Shown here piece by piece: positions 18,280 to 26,487 of a stretch of DNA of 62,012 nucleotides (position 1 is the stretch's first letter; the number at the start of each line of letters is the position of its first letter). Origin of the DNA: Thiobacillus sp. UBA3361. GTDB lineage: Bacteria; Pseudomonadota; Gammaproteobacteria; Burkholderiales; Thiobacillaceae. Location of the stretch: assembly GCA_002360535.1 (NCBI GenBank), contig DEQR01000078.1:1-62012 (forward strand), read 5' to 3'. The position numbers and the translations under genes were made by a program. The notes below the pieces were generated by a model. It had not been told where the DNA came from. It searched no databases and saw only the letters and a program-made list of their open reading frames with translations.

Positions 18280-18307
18280 GCGGTTTCCTTGTGCTGCCTG
18301 CTATAAA
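18266..18307 (+). promoter_or_regulatory. FNR/DNR box with class II -10 element
   Basis: TTGAT-ATGT-ATCAA at 18266-18279 is a perfect FNR-family consensus. TATAAA at 18302-18307 on the plus strand predicts a start point near 18314, which puts the box centre exactly at -41.5, the class II activation position. On the minus strand no -10 is correctly placed. The promoter therefore points at the 34-codon ORF at 18367, and activation under low oxygen or NO is inferred. Confidence 0.8.
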
Positions 18308-18366
18308 ACGGCCCGTGCCCAGTTCCCTGGGGCCGTGCCTTTCCCAACCATGCCCGGAGATCGACC

Positions 18367-18471
18367 ATGAACCTGCAAAAGATGTACGAATCCAGCGAGA
18401 ACAAGGCAGTGCTGGCCCTGGTGGCCCTGTTCGTCGCGTTCCATTTCGCCGTCGTCATGCTTCTCAACTGA
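18367..18471 (+). CDS. 34-residue single-pass membrane protein (unannotated small ORF)
   Basis: ATG at 18367 opens 34 codons: a soluble polar N-terminus (NLQKMYESSENK) followed by one hydrophobic helix of about 20 residues ending in VVMLLN and TGA. I do not recognise the family. It is the only gene on its strand in this interval. A perfect FNR box with a properly spaced -10 lies upstream and a stem-loop directly downstream, so it looks like a monocistronic anaerobic unit between two NnrS-like membrane protein genes. Possible roles are as a small subunit or regulator of a membrane complex. Confidence 0.7.
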   Translation: MNLQKMYESSENKAVLALVALFVAFHFAVVMLLN

Positions 18472-18488
18472 CGCTCGGTTGACGTATT

Positions 18489-18508
18489 GATGCCGGGCCA
18501 CCGGCATC
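18489..18508. terminator. stem-loop between convergent genes
   Basis: GATGCCGG-GCCA-CCGGCATC is a perfect 8 bp stem with a 4 nt loop. It begins 17 nt after the stop of the 34-codon ORF and overlaps the last codons of the convergent membrane protein gene. There is no U-tract, so efficiency is uncertain. Confidence 0.55.
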
Positions 18509-19841
18509 ACCCGCCTTCCCGGCCGCCGGCGGCGACAAACACCCGCCGCGCGCGCCACAACAGCCACCCCAGCATCCCGGCCGACACGGCCAGCGCCAGC
18601 CCACCCGGCAGGGCCAGGCCCTGGAGCCACGGGCTGGGGAGCAGCAGTCCCAGAGCCCCCAGATGCAGCCGGAACTGCCGGCGGGCGTCGGCGTCGGCGA
18701 TGAAATCCTTCATGCTGGTCAGCCCCGTGCCGCGCATGCCCACCTGGGTGTTGAGGTGGAACCAGGCCAGGAAGGGCACGATCTTGAACAGCATGCCGTT
18801 CACCACCCCGACGGCGAAGCCCAGCAGGAACAGCAGGCCGATGAACACCTCCCAGGCATCGCCCAGGGCCTCGGGCCAGGCCTGACGGCCCACCGCAAAC
18901 CCGCAGGCCAGCAGCAGGCTGGCCATGGCCAGCCGCCAGTAATCCAGGGTGGCATCGCCGAGCTTGCGGCGGCGGCGCCGTTGCAGGTCCAGGGTGGCCA
19001 GGGCGTAGGTCGCGAGCGCCGCCGCCAGGCCGACGGTCAGCCCGGTTTCCAGCCAGGCCGCCGGCCAGCCGGCCAGCCCGCCCGCGGCCAAGGGCAGGGC
19101 CAGGGCGAACACCCCCCAGGCCAGCCAGCGGGCGAGGCGGGGCGGGTAGTTGGGGGTGACCTGCAGCATGGGCACCACCTGGTAGGACACCCCCACCACC
19201 AGCAGGCCCACCCAGAGCACCAGCCCGGCCAGCGCGTGGGCGCCGGTCAGGGCGATGGGGTCGCGGGCGGGGGCCAGGCCCGCCAGCCAGGCGGCCAGCC
19301 AGGCGCCCAGGGGCCACAGGATCAGGAGCCCCAGCAGGGCCACGCGCATGGCCCAGACGGTGGGCGAGGGGCGGGCGTGCAGCAGGGCGAGGGCGGCGGC
19401 GCCGGCGAACAGGGCCAGGCCCAGGCTGGCGAGCCCCGCCCCGGCCAGCAGGGCCCAGGGCGCCAGGGTGAGCATGCCGCCCGCCAGCAGTGGGATGCCC
19501 GCCAACAGGCCCGCATGGCTGAGGCGGCTCACCGCCAGGCTGGCGGGCAGGGGGACGCCGGCTACTACCGGCAGCATCTGGGCCAGGGAGCCCAGCATCA
19601 CCAGGCCCAGAAAGCCCAGGGCCAGCAGATGGGTCAGGGCGATGGCACGCGGGCTCCAGCGGGAGGAGGTCCAACCCCACGTCCAACCCCAGGGTCGATC
19701 CCAACTCCAATCCAGGTTCCAGGCCCCGTCGGGCCAGGCCGCCAGCAGCCCGGCCGCGGCCAGGAAAAAGGGTGCGGCCAGATAGAAGCGCAGGGGGACG
19801 GTAAAGGGGGGCGCCTGCTCCAGGCTCAGGCCGGGGCGCAT
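18507..19841 (-). CDS. multi-spanning membrane protein (NnrS/haem-copper oxidase I-like)
   Basis: A 444-residue protein with about 12 membrane helices. The segment RAIALTHLLALGFLGLVMLG and a later GVSYQVVPMLQVTPNYP resemble uncharacterised permease-like proteins related to haem-copper oxidase subunit I that accompany nnrS, hemerythrin and DUF2249 genes in denitrifiers. Conserved histidines (ALTHLLA, LTGAHALAG, AWFHLN) lie within or near helices and could bind haem. It overlaps the DUF2249 stop by one base (TGATG), so the two are coupled. A role in NO or anaerobic redox stress is inferred from neighbours. Confidence 0.75.
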   Translation of the reverse strand: MRPGLSLEQAPPFTVPLRFYLAAPFFLAAAGLLAAWPDGAWNLDWSWDRPWGWTWGWTSSRWSPRAIALTHLLALGFLGLVMLGSLAQMLPVVAGVPLPASLAVSRLSHAGLLAGIPLLAGGMLTLAPWALLAGAGLASLGLALFAGAAALALLHARPSPTVWAMRVALLGLLILWPLGAWLAAWLAGLAPARDPIALTGAHALAGLVLWVGLLVVGVSYQVVPMLQVTPNYPPRLARWLAWGVFALALPLAAGGLAGWPAAWLETGLTVGLAAALATYALATLDLQRRRRRKLGDATLDYWRLAMASLLLACGFAVGRQAWPEALGDAWEVFIGLLFLLGFAVGVVNGMLFKIVPFLAWFHLNTQVGMRGTGLTSMKDFIADADARRQFRLHLGALGLLLPSPWLQGLALPGGLALAVSAGMLGWLLWRARRVFVAAGGREGG

Positions 19842-20071
19842 CAGGCGTGCCGCGCGGCGGCTTCGATGAGCACGGCGAAGTCCCCGTCCGGCAGGGCCTC
19901 GGTGCGGTGGGCACAGCCCATGCCGTCGAGCATGGCGTAAAGGGGAAAGGGTTCGCGGTGGATCAGCAGCCGCAGCCGCTGGCCCGGCCGCAGCAGGGCC
20001 ACCGCCGCCAGGGTGCGTTCCAGGGGCTCGGGGGGCTCAAGCCCGCGGGCGTCGAGTTCCACATCCCACAT
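19841..20071 (-). CDS. DUF2249 (TusA-like) small protein
   Basis: A 76-residue DUF2249 protein: MWDVELDARGLEPPEPLERTL, then GQRLRLLIHREPFPLYAMLDGMG. The fold resembles TusA/SirA but the TusA cysteine motif is absent; DUF2249 proteins often accompany hemerythrin and NO-related genes. The ATG at 20071 begins at the family N-terminus and lies 11 bp after the hemerythrin stop. It is coupled to the downstream membrane protein by TGATG. Confidence 0.85.
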   Translation of the reverse strand: MWDVELDARGLEPPEPLERTLAAVALLRPGQRLRLLIHREPFPLYAMLDGMGCAHRTEALPDGDFAVLIEAAARHA

Positions 20072-20082
20072 GGAGGCGAGCC

Positions 20083-20520
20083 TCACTTCACCCGGCGCAT
20101 CCGGTCCACCAGCTCGTCGCACTCGGCCGCCAGGGCCCGGTCGGACATGGGGTAGAGGATCTGTTCCTCCTTCATGTTGTGCTGGCGCATAAGCATCAAC
20201 AGGGTTTCCGACAGGCCCAGATAGACCTGGGCGTCACGGCGGGCCAGGGCGCTGGTCAGGTCGGCCAGGGTCTGGCGCATCTGCACGTGCTCGGCGCGCA
20301 TCACCTGGGTGGGTCCGCCGGCCATGCCGGTGGCGGCCTCGAAAGCGGGAAACAGCACCTCCTCCTCGCGGGCGAAGTGGGCCAGGGTGGCCCGCTGGAA
20401 GTCCTGGAAGCGGGTTTGGGCGGTGTCCCAGTCCCGGCCGCCGACGGCGTTTTCCGCGTCGGCGAAAAGGTCGTCGCAGTGCTGGTGGTCTTCGGTCAGG
20501 TAATCGGCTATGGGGGTCAT
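20083..20520 (-). CDS. Hemerythrin-like (HHE) protein
   Basis: A 145-residue four-helix protein with diiron-type ligands: TEDHQHCD (helix 1), THE-like LAHFAREEEVLFP (helix 2), MRAEHVQMR (helix 3) and MRQHNMKEEQILYP (helix 4). Proteins of this type bind O2 or NO or repair iron-sulfur centres. The start at 20520 discards an upstream extension without similarity. It is followed by DUF2249, a pairing common in denitrifiers. A weak FNR-like site lies upstream. Confidence 0.88.
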   Translation of the reverse strand: MTPIADYLTEDHQHCDDLFADAENAVGGRDWDTAQTRFQDFQRATLAHFAREEEVLFPAFEAATGMAGGPTQVMRAEHVQMRQTLADLTSALARRDAQVYLGLSETLLMLMRQHNMKEEQILYPMSDRALAAECDELVDRMRRVK

Positions 20521-20552
20521 GGGACGGGCATGGATAAGTGGCAACCGAGCGC

Positions 20553-20594
20553 ATGCTAGACAGCTTCCCGAAGTACCTCTTTGACTTTTCGCAA
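20553..20594 (-). promoter_or_regulatory. weak FNR/DNR-like site upstream of the hemerythrin gene
   Basis: TTGACTTTTCGCAA at 20581-20594 matches the FNR-family half sites at 4/5 and 3/5. A -10-like TAGCAT (20558 to 20553, minus strand) sits so that the site centre is at about -41.5. The half-site mismatches make this a suggestion only. Confidence 0.35.
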
Positions 20595-20766
20595 GTCCCC
20601 CCGGGCATCGGGCCTCCTCCCGCCCGGTGGCGAGGGCGGAGGTCATCGGAAGTGTTTTTTTCATGGCGCGGCCCGACCATGACTTGCGGCCGTTGCCCAT
20701 CGGCCCGTTCGGGAAATCAGGGCGATCCCGTGGTCGGGCAAGGATCGCCGGCATTCATGCCGGCCC

Positions 20767-21732
20767 TCATTCCTCCACGCAAATCTCCTTCCTGAACACC
20801 GCCACCAGGGTGCGCGCGAACAGGCCGGCGATGACCACGCTGGCGATGCCCAGCAGGACGCCGGCCAGGCGCAGGTAGAGGGGTTCGCGGGTATGCTGGA
20901 ACATGGCCAGGGTGGCGACGCTGATGGCCGCCAGGGGGAAGGAGTAGGCCCACCAGGAGAGGAAAAACTTCAGGCGCAGGAACCACTTGGCCTGGAACAG
21001 CAGCAGCAGGGTGAAGAACAGGCCGGTGTAGTAGAGCACGCGGGCGAAGGCATCGATACCGCCGGTCAGCTGCACGTAGGACAGGAAGCCCACCGCCGGC
21101 GGGGCGATGAGGATGAACAGGGTGGGCATCAGCCGTTCGGGCAGGCTGCCGTGGAAAATCACCCGGTAGATGATGATGGTCAGCAGCACCGGCCAGAACA
21201 GCAGGCCGATGCTGAAAAAGAACCAGGAGGTCTCCGCCGAGGCATGCTGCACGCCGGCGATAGGCACTAGGATGTTGCCTACCACCGGGATGAACCAGGC
21301 AGGGTTCAGGTGCACGATCTGGAACTTGTCATGGTGCACCCACTGGGTGATCACATGCAGGGTGAGGAACAGGTGCAGCAGGGTGCCGGCGCTCCAAAGC
21401 AGCTTCGACCAGGGCGGGTTGAAGGGCAGCCAGGCGATGGACAGCAGGATCAGGGCGATGGACACGGCGGGCACGAAGTTCATCTTGATGGGGTGTCCCC
21501 ATTCCTTGGCCGCCGCTTGCGGGTACCTGATGACCTTGGCGGAGTAGAGGCCGGCCAGCAGGACGAACAGCAGGGTGGTCAGGGCGAGCAGTGCCGGGCT
21601 GACGCGCAGCGGAAGCGCGAGGAGGTCCTCGGCCTTGTGCCAGGCGATGGTCAGGCCGCCCAGGCCCATGATCATGGCGAACCAGGAGACGGGGAGGTGT
21701 TGCAGGCGGGAGGCGGGGTTCGGTTCGGTCAT
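20767..21732 (-). CDS. TehA/SLAC1-family anion channel
   Basis: A 321-residue protein with about ten hydrophobic helices, starting LQHLPVSWFAMIMGLGGLTIAW, the SLAC1/TehA opening. GNILVPIAG and the central helices with conserved Phe also fit. TehA/SLAC1 proteins conduct nitrate, chloride or sulfite-type anions or have been tied to tellurite resistance. Start codons at 21732 and 21789 are both possible; 21732 gives the family length. Its place in the NO-related block suggests nitrate or nitrite movement, by inference. Confidence 0.85.
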   Translation of the reverse strand: MTEPNPASRLQHLPVSWFAMIMGLGGLTIAWHKAEDLLALPLRVSPALLALTTLLFVLLAGLYSAKVIRYPQAAAKEWGHPIKMNFVPAVSIALILLSIAWLPFNPPWSKLLWSAGTLLHLFLTLHVITQWVHHDKFQIVHLNPAWFIPVVGNILVPIAGVQHASAETSWFFFSIGLLFWPVLLTIIIYRVIFHGSLPERLMPTLFILIAPPAVGFLSYVQLTGGIDAFARVLYYTGLFFTLLLLFQAKWFLRLKFFLSWWAYSFPLAAISVATLAMFQHTREPLYLRLAGVLLGIASVVIAGLFARTLVAVFRKEICVEE

Positions 21733-21857
21733 GGTTCGTCCGTCGCCCCGGCGGGCGGGGCAGTGGTCAATGAGTTGAATGGAATCCATAGCCGGGAGGA
21801 GCGCAACAAGCCCAGGCTATGTGCCGCGGGAGGTTCGACCCCCGCGGCCTTCATGGC

Positions 21858-22430
21858 TTACAACGGCCGCTTGATGGAAATGCCACCACGCAGCATGCCG
21901 GGTTTGTAGCCGGTGGCCTTGTCGTGGGGGTAGTCAGCGGCCAGCTTGGCCTTCACCCCATCCGGAATACCGTCCGGCGCGCCGTGGCAGGTGGTGCACA
22001 GGGGCGCCACGGGCAGGCCCTTCATGTAGCGGAACACCCGGCCGTTAGGTTCGTCCACCACCTGGCTGAACTCCAGGGTCTCGGGCTTCTCGCCGGCGGC
22101 CAGACGGGTTTCCAGGATCTTCAGGGCGCCCTGTTCCCACTCGTCAGGGGTGCCCAGCAGGCTGTTGCGGGTCTTCAGGCTGACACGGGTGACGCGCCAG
22201 CCGGTCTGGCGCGACATCTCGCCGGCGATGGCCGGTGCCTTGTCCCGGCAGACCGGGATGGCGCTTTCCGGGCCGCCCGCTTCCAGTTGTTTCTTCAGTT
22301 CGCCGCCCAGTTGCTTGGCCAGGTTGCCGGCCATCTGGCGCGCATCGGTGGCGTAGGTGTCGCTGTCTGCGGCGAAGGCCGGGGTGCACAGGGCAGCCAG
22401 GCTCAGGGCGATCAGGGTTTTGCGCAACAT
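21858..22430 (-). CDS. exported DUF3365 haem-binding protein
   Basis: A 190-residue protein with a signal peptide (LRKTLIALSLAALCTPAFA) and one CXXCH haem c motif, PLCTTCHG, near residue 145. The domain with EMSRQTGWRVTRVSLKTRN is typical of DUF3365 (Tll0287-like) proteins, which bind a c-type haem in a sensor or electron-transfer role. A periplasmic location is predicted. It lies between a DUF302 gene and the TehA-like gene, on the same strand. Confidence 0.88.
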   Translation of the reverse strand: MLRKTLIALSLAALCTPAFAADSDTYATDARQMAGNLAKQLGGELKKQLEAGGPESAIPVCRDKAPAIAGEMSRQTGWRVTRVSLKTRNSLLGTPDEWEQGALKILETRLAAGEKPETLEFSQVVDEPNGRVFRYMKGLPVAPLCTTCHGAPDGIPDGVKAKLAADYPHDKATGYKPGMLRGGISIKRPL

Positions 22431-22484
22431 GATTCCTCCATCGGGTGAATGCCGGGGTGTATTCCCCGGTGGCTAATCTTAGCC

Positions 22485-22874
22485 TCAGCCTGCCAGTTGC
22501 TGCGCGACGCGCTCCAGGGCGGCGCGCGCCTCGGCCAGGGTGGCCTTGACGGCGGCGTTGTCGGTGACGGCGGCCACGGTGTCGGGATTCTGCAGGGCGA
22601 TGCGGGTCTTGCCGCCGCCCAGGTCGAACACGGCGCAGCCGCAGGGCAGCATGGCCCCCAGGTTGGCGTCGGCCTTCAGCACCCGCTTGGCGTGGCCGGG
22701 GCCGCACACGCCCAGCATCTTGTAGGCGGGCATGTCGTGATCGAGCTTGGCCTTCATGATGGCCTGCACATCGACTTCGGAGACCACGCCCAGCTTTTCG
22801 GCCATCAGCAATTCCTTCAGGCGGGCGATGGCTTGGTCCATGGGCAGGGCGACGTCGGCGGTGAATGCGTACAT
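22485..22874 (-). CDS. DUF302 protein
   Basis: A 129-residue DUF302 protein: VDVQAIMKAKLDHDMPAYKMLGVCGP and MLPCGCAVFDLGGGKTRIAL. The conserved Cys positions (VCGPGHA, PCGCAV) are present. There is no signal peptide from the start at 22874. DUF302 proteins are common near sulfur and nitrogen oxide metabolism genes but lack an established activity. Spaced 44 bp after the truncated haemoglobin gene. Confidence 0.88.
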   Translation of the reverse strand: MYAFTADVALPMDQAIARLKELLMAEKLGVVSEVDVQAIMKAKLDHDMPAYKMLGVCGPGHAKRVLKADANLGAMLPCGCAVFDLGGGKTRIALQNPDTVAAVTDNAAVKATLAEARAALERVAQQLAG

Positions 22875-22918
22875 GGGGATATTCCTCTTGGAGACGGTGG
22901 GTTGGGATTGGGGGAGCG

Positions 22919-23341
22919 TCAGCCGCGCAGGCCGTGCATCGGCGCCCGGTTGCGCATGTGGTCGCCGACCTTGACGAAGGCGGCGTACAACTCGGCGCGC
23001 AGGGCCTCGTCGGGCACCACCTCGTCCAGGGCCAGGCGCATGCACATGAGCCATTGGTCGCGTTCCTCGTCGCCGATGGGGAAGGGCAGGTGGCGGGCGC
23101 GCAGCATGGGGTGGCCGTGTTTCTCCACGTAAAGCTGGGGTCCGCCCATCCAGCCGGTCAGGAATTCGAACAGCTTCTGGCGCGAGCCGGACAAATCCTG
23201 GGCGTGCAGCTTACGGATGCCCCAGGCCTCGGGCAGCTCGTCCATGTGGTCATAGAAGTGATCGACCAGGCGGCGCACCTGCGTCTCGCCGCCGATGCGT
23301 TGGTAGTGGGTTTGCATGTTGGATGCGATGCCGGGGTTCAT
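22919..23341 (-). CDS. Group II truncated haemoglobin
   Basis: A 140-residue trHbII: HYQRIGGETQVRRLVDHFYDHMDELPEA, then KLFEFLTGWMGGPQLYVEKHGHPMLRARHLPF. The proximal His is expected in KHGHPMLRARH and the C-terminal QWLMCMRLALDE matches the family. Such proteins detoxify NO or bind O2. It begins 12 bp after the DUF6858-like gene and probably shares its transcript, which appears to start at a sigma54 promoter. Confidence 0.93.
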   Translation of the reverse strand: MNPGIASNMQTHYQRIGGETQVRRLVDHFYDHMDELPEAWGIRKLHAQDLSGSRQKLFEFLTGWMGGPQLYVEKHGHPMLRARHLPFPIGDEERDQWLMCMRLALDEVVPDEALRAELYAAFVKVGDHMRNRAPMHGLRG

Positions 23342-23353
23342 GGTCGATCCATT

Positions 23354-23770
23354 TTACCGGGCTGTACGTAACCCCGTGCCGTCCACGACGCGCAGATCTT
23401 CGATCCAGCCTTCCAGGACCCGGTTCGTCTCCTCGCTGGGCCCTTCCAGAAAGCTGACCAGGAAGCGGTTGCCCAGGTCGGCCACGCCGATGGCCCGCGG
23501 ACGCAGGGCCAGTAGTTCCACATCCGGTAGGGCGGGGCCGAAACAGAACACGATTTCCTTGGCGTCCTGCACCTCGGGATGAAGCTCGCCGCCCAGGCGG
23601 ATGGTGTGCCCGTAGTGGTCGAACACACCGATGAGGGCAATATGCCGGTCCGTCGTCACGCGCTCCCGCAGGTGGGCGACGATCTCGTCCACGTTGCGCA
23701 GGGGCGTGTCGGCCTTGGCGATTTCGGCCATCAGGATGGGATACCTGTCCCGCACGAGCAGCCTGTCCAT
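23354..23770 (-). CDS. DUF6858-like protein, copy 1
   Basis: A 138-residue protein that I tentatively place in DUF6858. Visible features are the opening RDRYPILMAEIAKADTP, the centre IGVFDHYGHTIRLGGEL, and the strongly conserved tail FCFGPALPDVELLALRPRAIGV...LVSFLEGP. It is paralogous to the protein at 27577-27972, which shares VFDHY.HT...GGE, FCFG.ALP and GVAD.G.RF..SF.E. The start at 23770 has AAGGG upstream. It is first in the block that includes truncated haemoglobin and DUF302. Function unknown. Confidence 0.78.
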   Translation of the reverse strand: MDRLLVRDRYPILMAEIAKADTPLRNVDEIVAHLRERVTTDRHIALIGVFDHYGHTIRLGGELHPEVQDAKEIVFCFGPALPDVELLALRPRAIGVADLGNRFLVSFLEGPSEETNRVLEGWIEDLRVVDGTGLRTAR

Positions 23771-23989
23771 CACCCTTCCCCTGGCGGGATACGGTTTCCT
23801 GGCCCGGCCGGAGAGCCGGTTGCGTGATCGGTGTGAACACAATTTTCGTCCTCGGGGCAAAAAAGACGGGGAAGAGATGGAGGAGAGATCCCTTCCCCGG
23901 ACCCTATGAGGAGAAAGTAAACAACCCGGCGTTCACTGCCCGCTTGTCCCGCGTAATGGCACTGAGCGTTGCGGGTTGCACTCAATATT

Positions 23990-24006
23990 TAGCAATACGC
24001 ATGCCA
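23990..24006 (-). promoter_or_regulatory. sigma54 (-24/-12) promoter for the DUF6858-trHb operon
   Basis: Read on the minus strand, TGGCAT-GCGTA-TTGCTA matches the sigma54 consensus TGGCAY-N5-TTGCW, with the essential GG and GC exactly ten bases apart. The predicted start point is near 23980, giving a leader of about 210 nt before the DUF6858-like gene. The interval 23771-24170 has no other gene and is more AT-rich than its surroundings. Confidence 0.75.
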
Positions 24007-24126
24007 ATGCCGGGCACGGCAGGTAAACTCATATAAGTGACTGTAATAAATCATGAATTTCAGCAGTACCACATTTCTGCAATGGTTATATAGGCCCGGA
24101 AAGTGCCAATACAGACATGCCGATAC

Positions 24127-24149
24127 TGACAGTCATGACAATATTGTCT
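24127..24149. promoter_or_regulatory. candidate upstream activator sequence (TGACA repeats)
   Basis: TGACA at 24127, TGACA at 24136 and TGTCT at 24145 repeat with a 9 bp period; the last two form the palindrome GACAATATTGTC. The centre lies about 158 bp upstream of the predicted sigma54 start point, the normal distance for an enhancer-binding protein. The same arrangement recurs at 28629-28676 ahead of the second DUF6858-like gene. Confidence 0.6.
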
Positions 24150-24170
24150 ATGTGACGGCCTGTGTGCCGT

Positions 24171-25310
24171 TCAGGCCCGGAAGGCTTTCAGATAGTGCGA
24201 CTCGAACCAGCGCTTGGCCCAATGGAAGACGCCCAGGGAGGGGAACAGCAGGGAACGCTTCATGTCCCGATAGACGAGGATGCCGGCGTCCACCGTGTCA
24301 ACGATGCAGATCAGCTCCACCTTGGGTTTGACCACCGGCGGCCGACCCCGCAGGGCGAGGACCAGGTTCTCCGCCACGGCTTTGGCCTGGAGGTCGGCCA
24401 TGTGGGCCTGCTTGGGCATCCAGTCGGGGCCCGGGAAGCTGCCCGCGTCGCCGGCCACGAACACCCGTTCCGAGCCGGGCACCCGGCAGAATTCATCCCC
24501 CTGGATGAAGCCGCCGGGCGACAGGGGCAGGCCGCTGTCGGCCGCCCAGGCCGGACCGGTCATGCCGGGCATGAACAGGATCAGGTCGGCGTTCACGTGG
24601 CCGCCTTCCGTATCGACGCCGTTTTCCGAGAAGGCCAGCGGCTTGTGGCCCAGGTGAGTGTCGATGCGCCGCCGGGCCATCTCCGCCAGCAGCCCGGTCA
24701 CCGCCTTTTCCCCCAGGCGCTTGCCGGGCTGGGTGGCGGCGTTGAAGAAGGTCAGCTGTACCCGATCGCGCCGCCCCTGCCGGCGCAGCCAGGTATCGAT
24801 GCCGAACAGCAGTTCGAACATGGGGCCGCCGCGCATGGCCGAGGGCTCGTTGGGGTTGCCGCCGAAGCCCAGGGCGATGCGGCCGCTGTCCATTGCCTCC
24901 AGGCGCAGGCGGATGGCCTCGGCCGCTTCCACCCCTTCGCACAACGTCAGGGCGTGCTCGATGCCGGGCAGCTTCTTGATGAAACGGCCACCGCTGGCGA
25001 TGACCAGGGCGTCGTTCTCCACCTCGCCTTGGCGGGTGAGCACCCGCCGTCCGCCCTCCGCCAGGCCGGTCACCCGGCCGGCCTTGAAGTCCAGGCGATG
25101 GTGGATCAGGAATTTGTCCAGCGGCAGCACCAGATCGGCGGCCTTGCGGATGCCGGTGGGCACCCAGATGAGGCTCGGGTAATAGACGAACTCGGCCTTC
25201 GGGGCCACCAGGGTGATCTCGGCCGCCGGCAAGCGGCGGCGCAGTTCCCGTGCGGCGGTCAGGGCGGCGAAGCCGGCGCCCAGGATGACGATGCGCGGTG
25301 ATGCGGACAT
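24171..25310 (-). CDS. FAD-dependent oxidoreductase, sulfide:quinone reductase-like
   Basis: A 379-residue flavoprotein. The FAD-binding GxGxxA motif is VILGAGFAALTAA at the N-terminus, DALVIASGG forms the second nucleotide strand, and VFVAGDAGSF is the FAD ribityl-binding motif. Overall form and the C-terminal amphipathic segment (KRWFESHYLKAF) fit the SQR/NDH-2 membrane-associated group. The cysteines (LCEG, EFCRVPG, LICIVD) do not obviously give the three-cysteine set of classical SQR, so the substrate may differ. It follows a radical SAM gene by 24 bp. An ACGGC/GCCGT stem sits after the stop. Confidence 0.8.
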   Translation of the reverse strand: MSASPRIVILGAGFAALTAARELRRRLPAAEITLVAPKAEFVYYPSLIWVPTGIRKAADLVLPLDKFLIHHRLDFKAGRVTGLAEGGRRVLTRQGEVENDALVIASGGRFIKKLPGIEHALTLCEGVEAAEAIRLRLEAMDSGRIALGFGGNPNEPSAMRGGPMFELLFGIDTWLRRQGRRDRVQLTFFNAATQPGKRLGEKAVTGLLAEMARRRIDTHLGHKPLAFSENGVDTEGGHVNADLILFMPGMTGPAWAADSGLPLSPGGFIQGDEFCRVPGSERVFVAGDAGSFPGPDWMPKQAHMADLQAKAVAENLVLALRGRPPVVKPKVELICIVDTVDAGILVYRDMKRSLLFPSLGVFHWAKRWFESHYLKAFRA

Positions 25311-25334
25311 GGGCAGATTCCTCTACTCGTTGAT

Positions 25335-26300
25335 TCAGGGGGATGAAGCTTCATTATCCGGATGGGCCAGGGCGCGCACGTAGAAGGTCTCGCCGGCATA
25401 GGCCACCTGCTTGAGGTGGCCGTCCCGCAGCAGTGCCTCCACCCGGCCCCGGTCTGCGCCGGCCTTGCGCAGCAGGCCGTCCAGGCCCGACTGGCGCAGG
25501 GGATGGACGGCGGTGATGGCCAGCAGTTCCCGCTCCAGGTCGCCGGTGAAGGCGAAGTCCTCGCCTTCCGGGCCGGCGAGGAGTTCAACATCGAGGCCCA
25601 GTGCCGTCCACTGCTGGTGGATGCGGGTGAGCACCGCCTCATCGGGGCCGCGGGTGCCGGCAATGGCGGGGGGGCGGATGGGCACGGCCAGGTAGGTGCG
25701 CTTGAAGCCGGTGTCGGCCAGGAAATGCCCCAGTTCGGCGATGGCCGTCGCAGCGTCGTTCAGACCCTCCACCAGCATGGTCTCGCTCACCAGGATACCC
25801 CGGTAGGCATGGGCGAAGCTGCGGATGCCTTCCAGGATGGCCTCCAGCTCCAGTTCGCCGTGGGGGCGGTTGACCTGCCGCCAGGCGGCCTCGCGCACGC
25901 TGTCCACCTTGAGGCTGACCCAGTCCGCGCCCATGAGGGCATCCCGCACCTCCGGCCGCCAGATGAGGGAGGCGTTGGAGATGACGGCGATGGGCAGGCC
26001 CAGGTCCCGCAGCCCTCGGATGGCATCGTTCAGCCGGCTGTCCAGGGTGGGTTCGCCGTCGGGCACGAAAGTCAGATAGTCCACCCGCTCGCCCCGTTTG
26101 CCCACGGCTTCCAGACGTTGCGCCACCTGGCGCCGGATTTCCTCGGGCGCATGGAAGGCTCGGGGGACAACTTCCGGACGGTGCGTGGGGCCCACCTGGC
26201 AATAGAGGCAGGAATAGCTGCAATGCTTGGGCGGGATGTTGTTGATGCCCAGGCTGCGGCCCAGGCGGCGGGAGGGGACGGGGCCGAAGGCGATGTCCAT
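25335..26300 (-). CDS. Radical SAM protein
   Basis: A 321-residue radical SAM enzyme. The [4Fe-4S] motif is CxxxCxxC in KHCSYSCLYCQ near residue 27, preceded by PSRRLGRSLGINNIP, typical of a group of small radical SAM proteins (COG0731-like). VDYLTFVPDGEPTLD, VISNASLI and SLKVDSV are barrel strands. The last third (about 240-321) is an additional helical domain with DGLLRKAGADRGRVEALL, resembling a winged helix. Substrate unknown. It forms an operon with the SQR-like gene. Confidence 0.88.
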   Translation of the reverse strand: MDIAFGPVPSRRLGRSLGINNIPPKHCSYSCLYCQVGPTHRPEVVPRAFHAPEEIRRQVAQRLEAVGKRGERVDYLTFVPDGEPTLDSRLNDAIRGLRDLGLPIAVISNASLIWRPEVRDALMGADWVSLKVDSVREAAWRQVNRPHGELELEAILEGIRSFAHAYRGILVSETMLVEGLNDAATAIAELGHFLADTGFKRTYLAVPIRPPAIAGTRGPDEAVLTRIHQQWTALGLDVELLAGPEGEDFAFTGDLERELLAITAVHPLRQSGLDGLLRKAGADRGRVEALLRDGHLKQVAYAGETFYVRALAHPDNEASSP

Positions 26301-26487
26301 GGGTTGGCGGTTCAGGGTCCGAAGTGGAATCAGGCAATGGTACCGATACCCGCCACGCAGGGAATGACCCGGCGCGCCTCGGCGGGCTGGACAGGGGGAA
26401 GGATGGCGACACGAGGCGGCCGACGGCTTGCCTCATGGCTTTATCCTGGGCAAAGATGCGGGCATCCATGTCTAGGTAAGCAGCGAA

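Noticed and set aside
24155..24170. Strong terminator after the SQR-like gene
   Set aside because: The 5 bp stem is too short and has no U-tract, so it is mentioned only in the gene entry.
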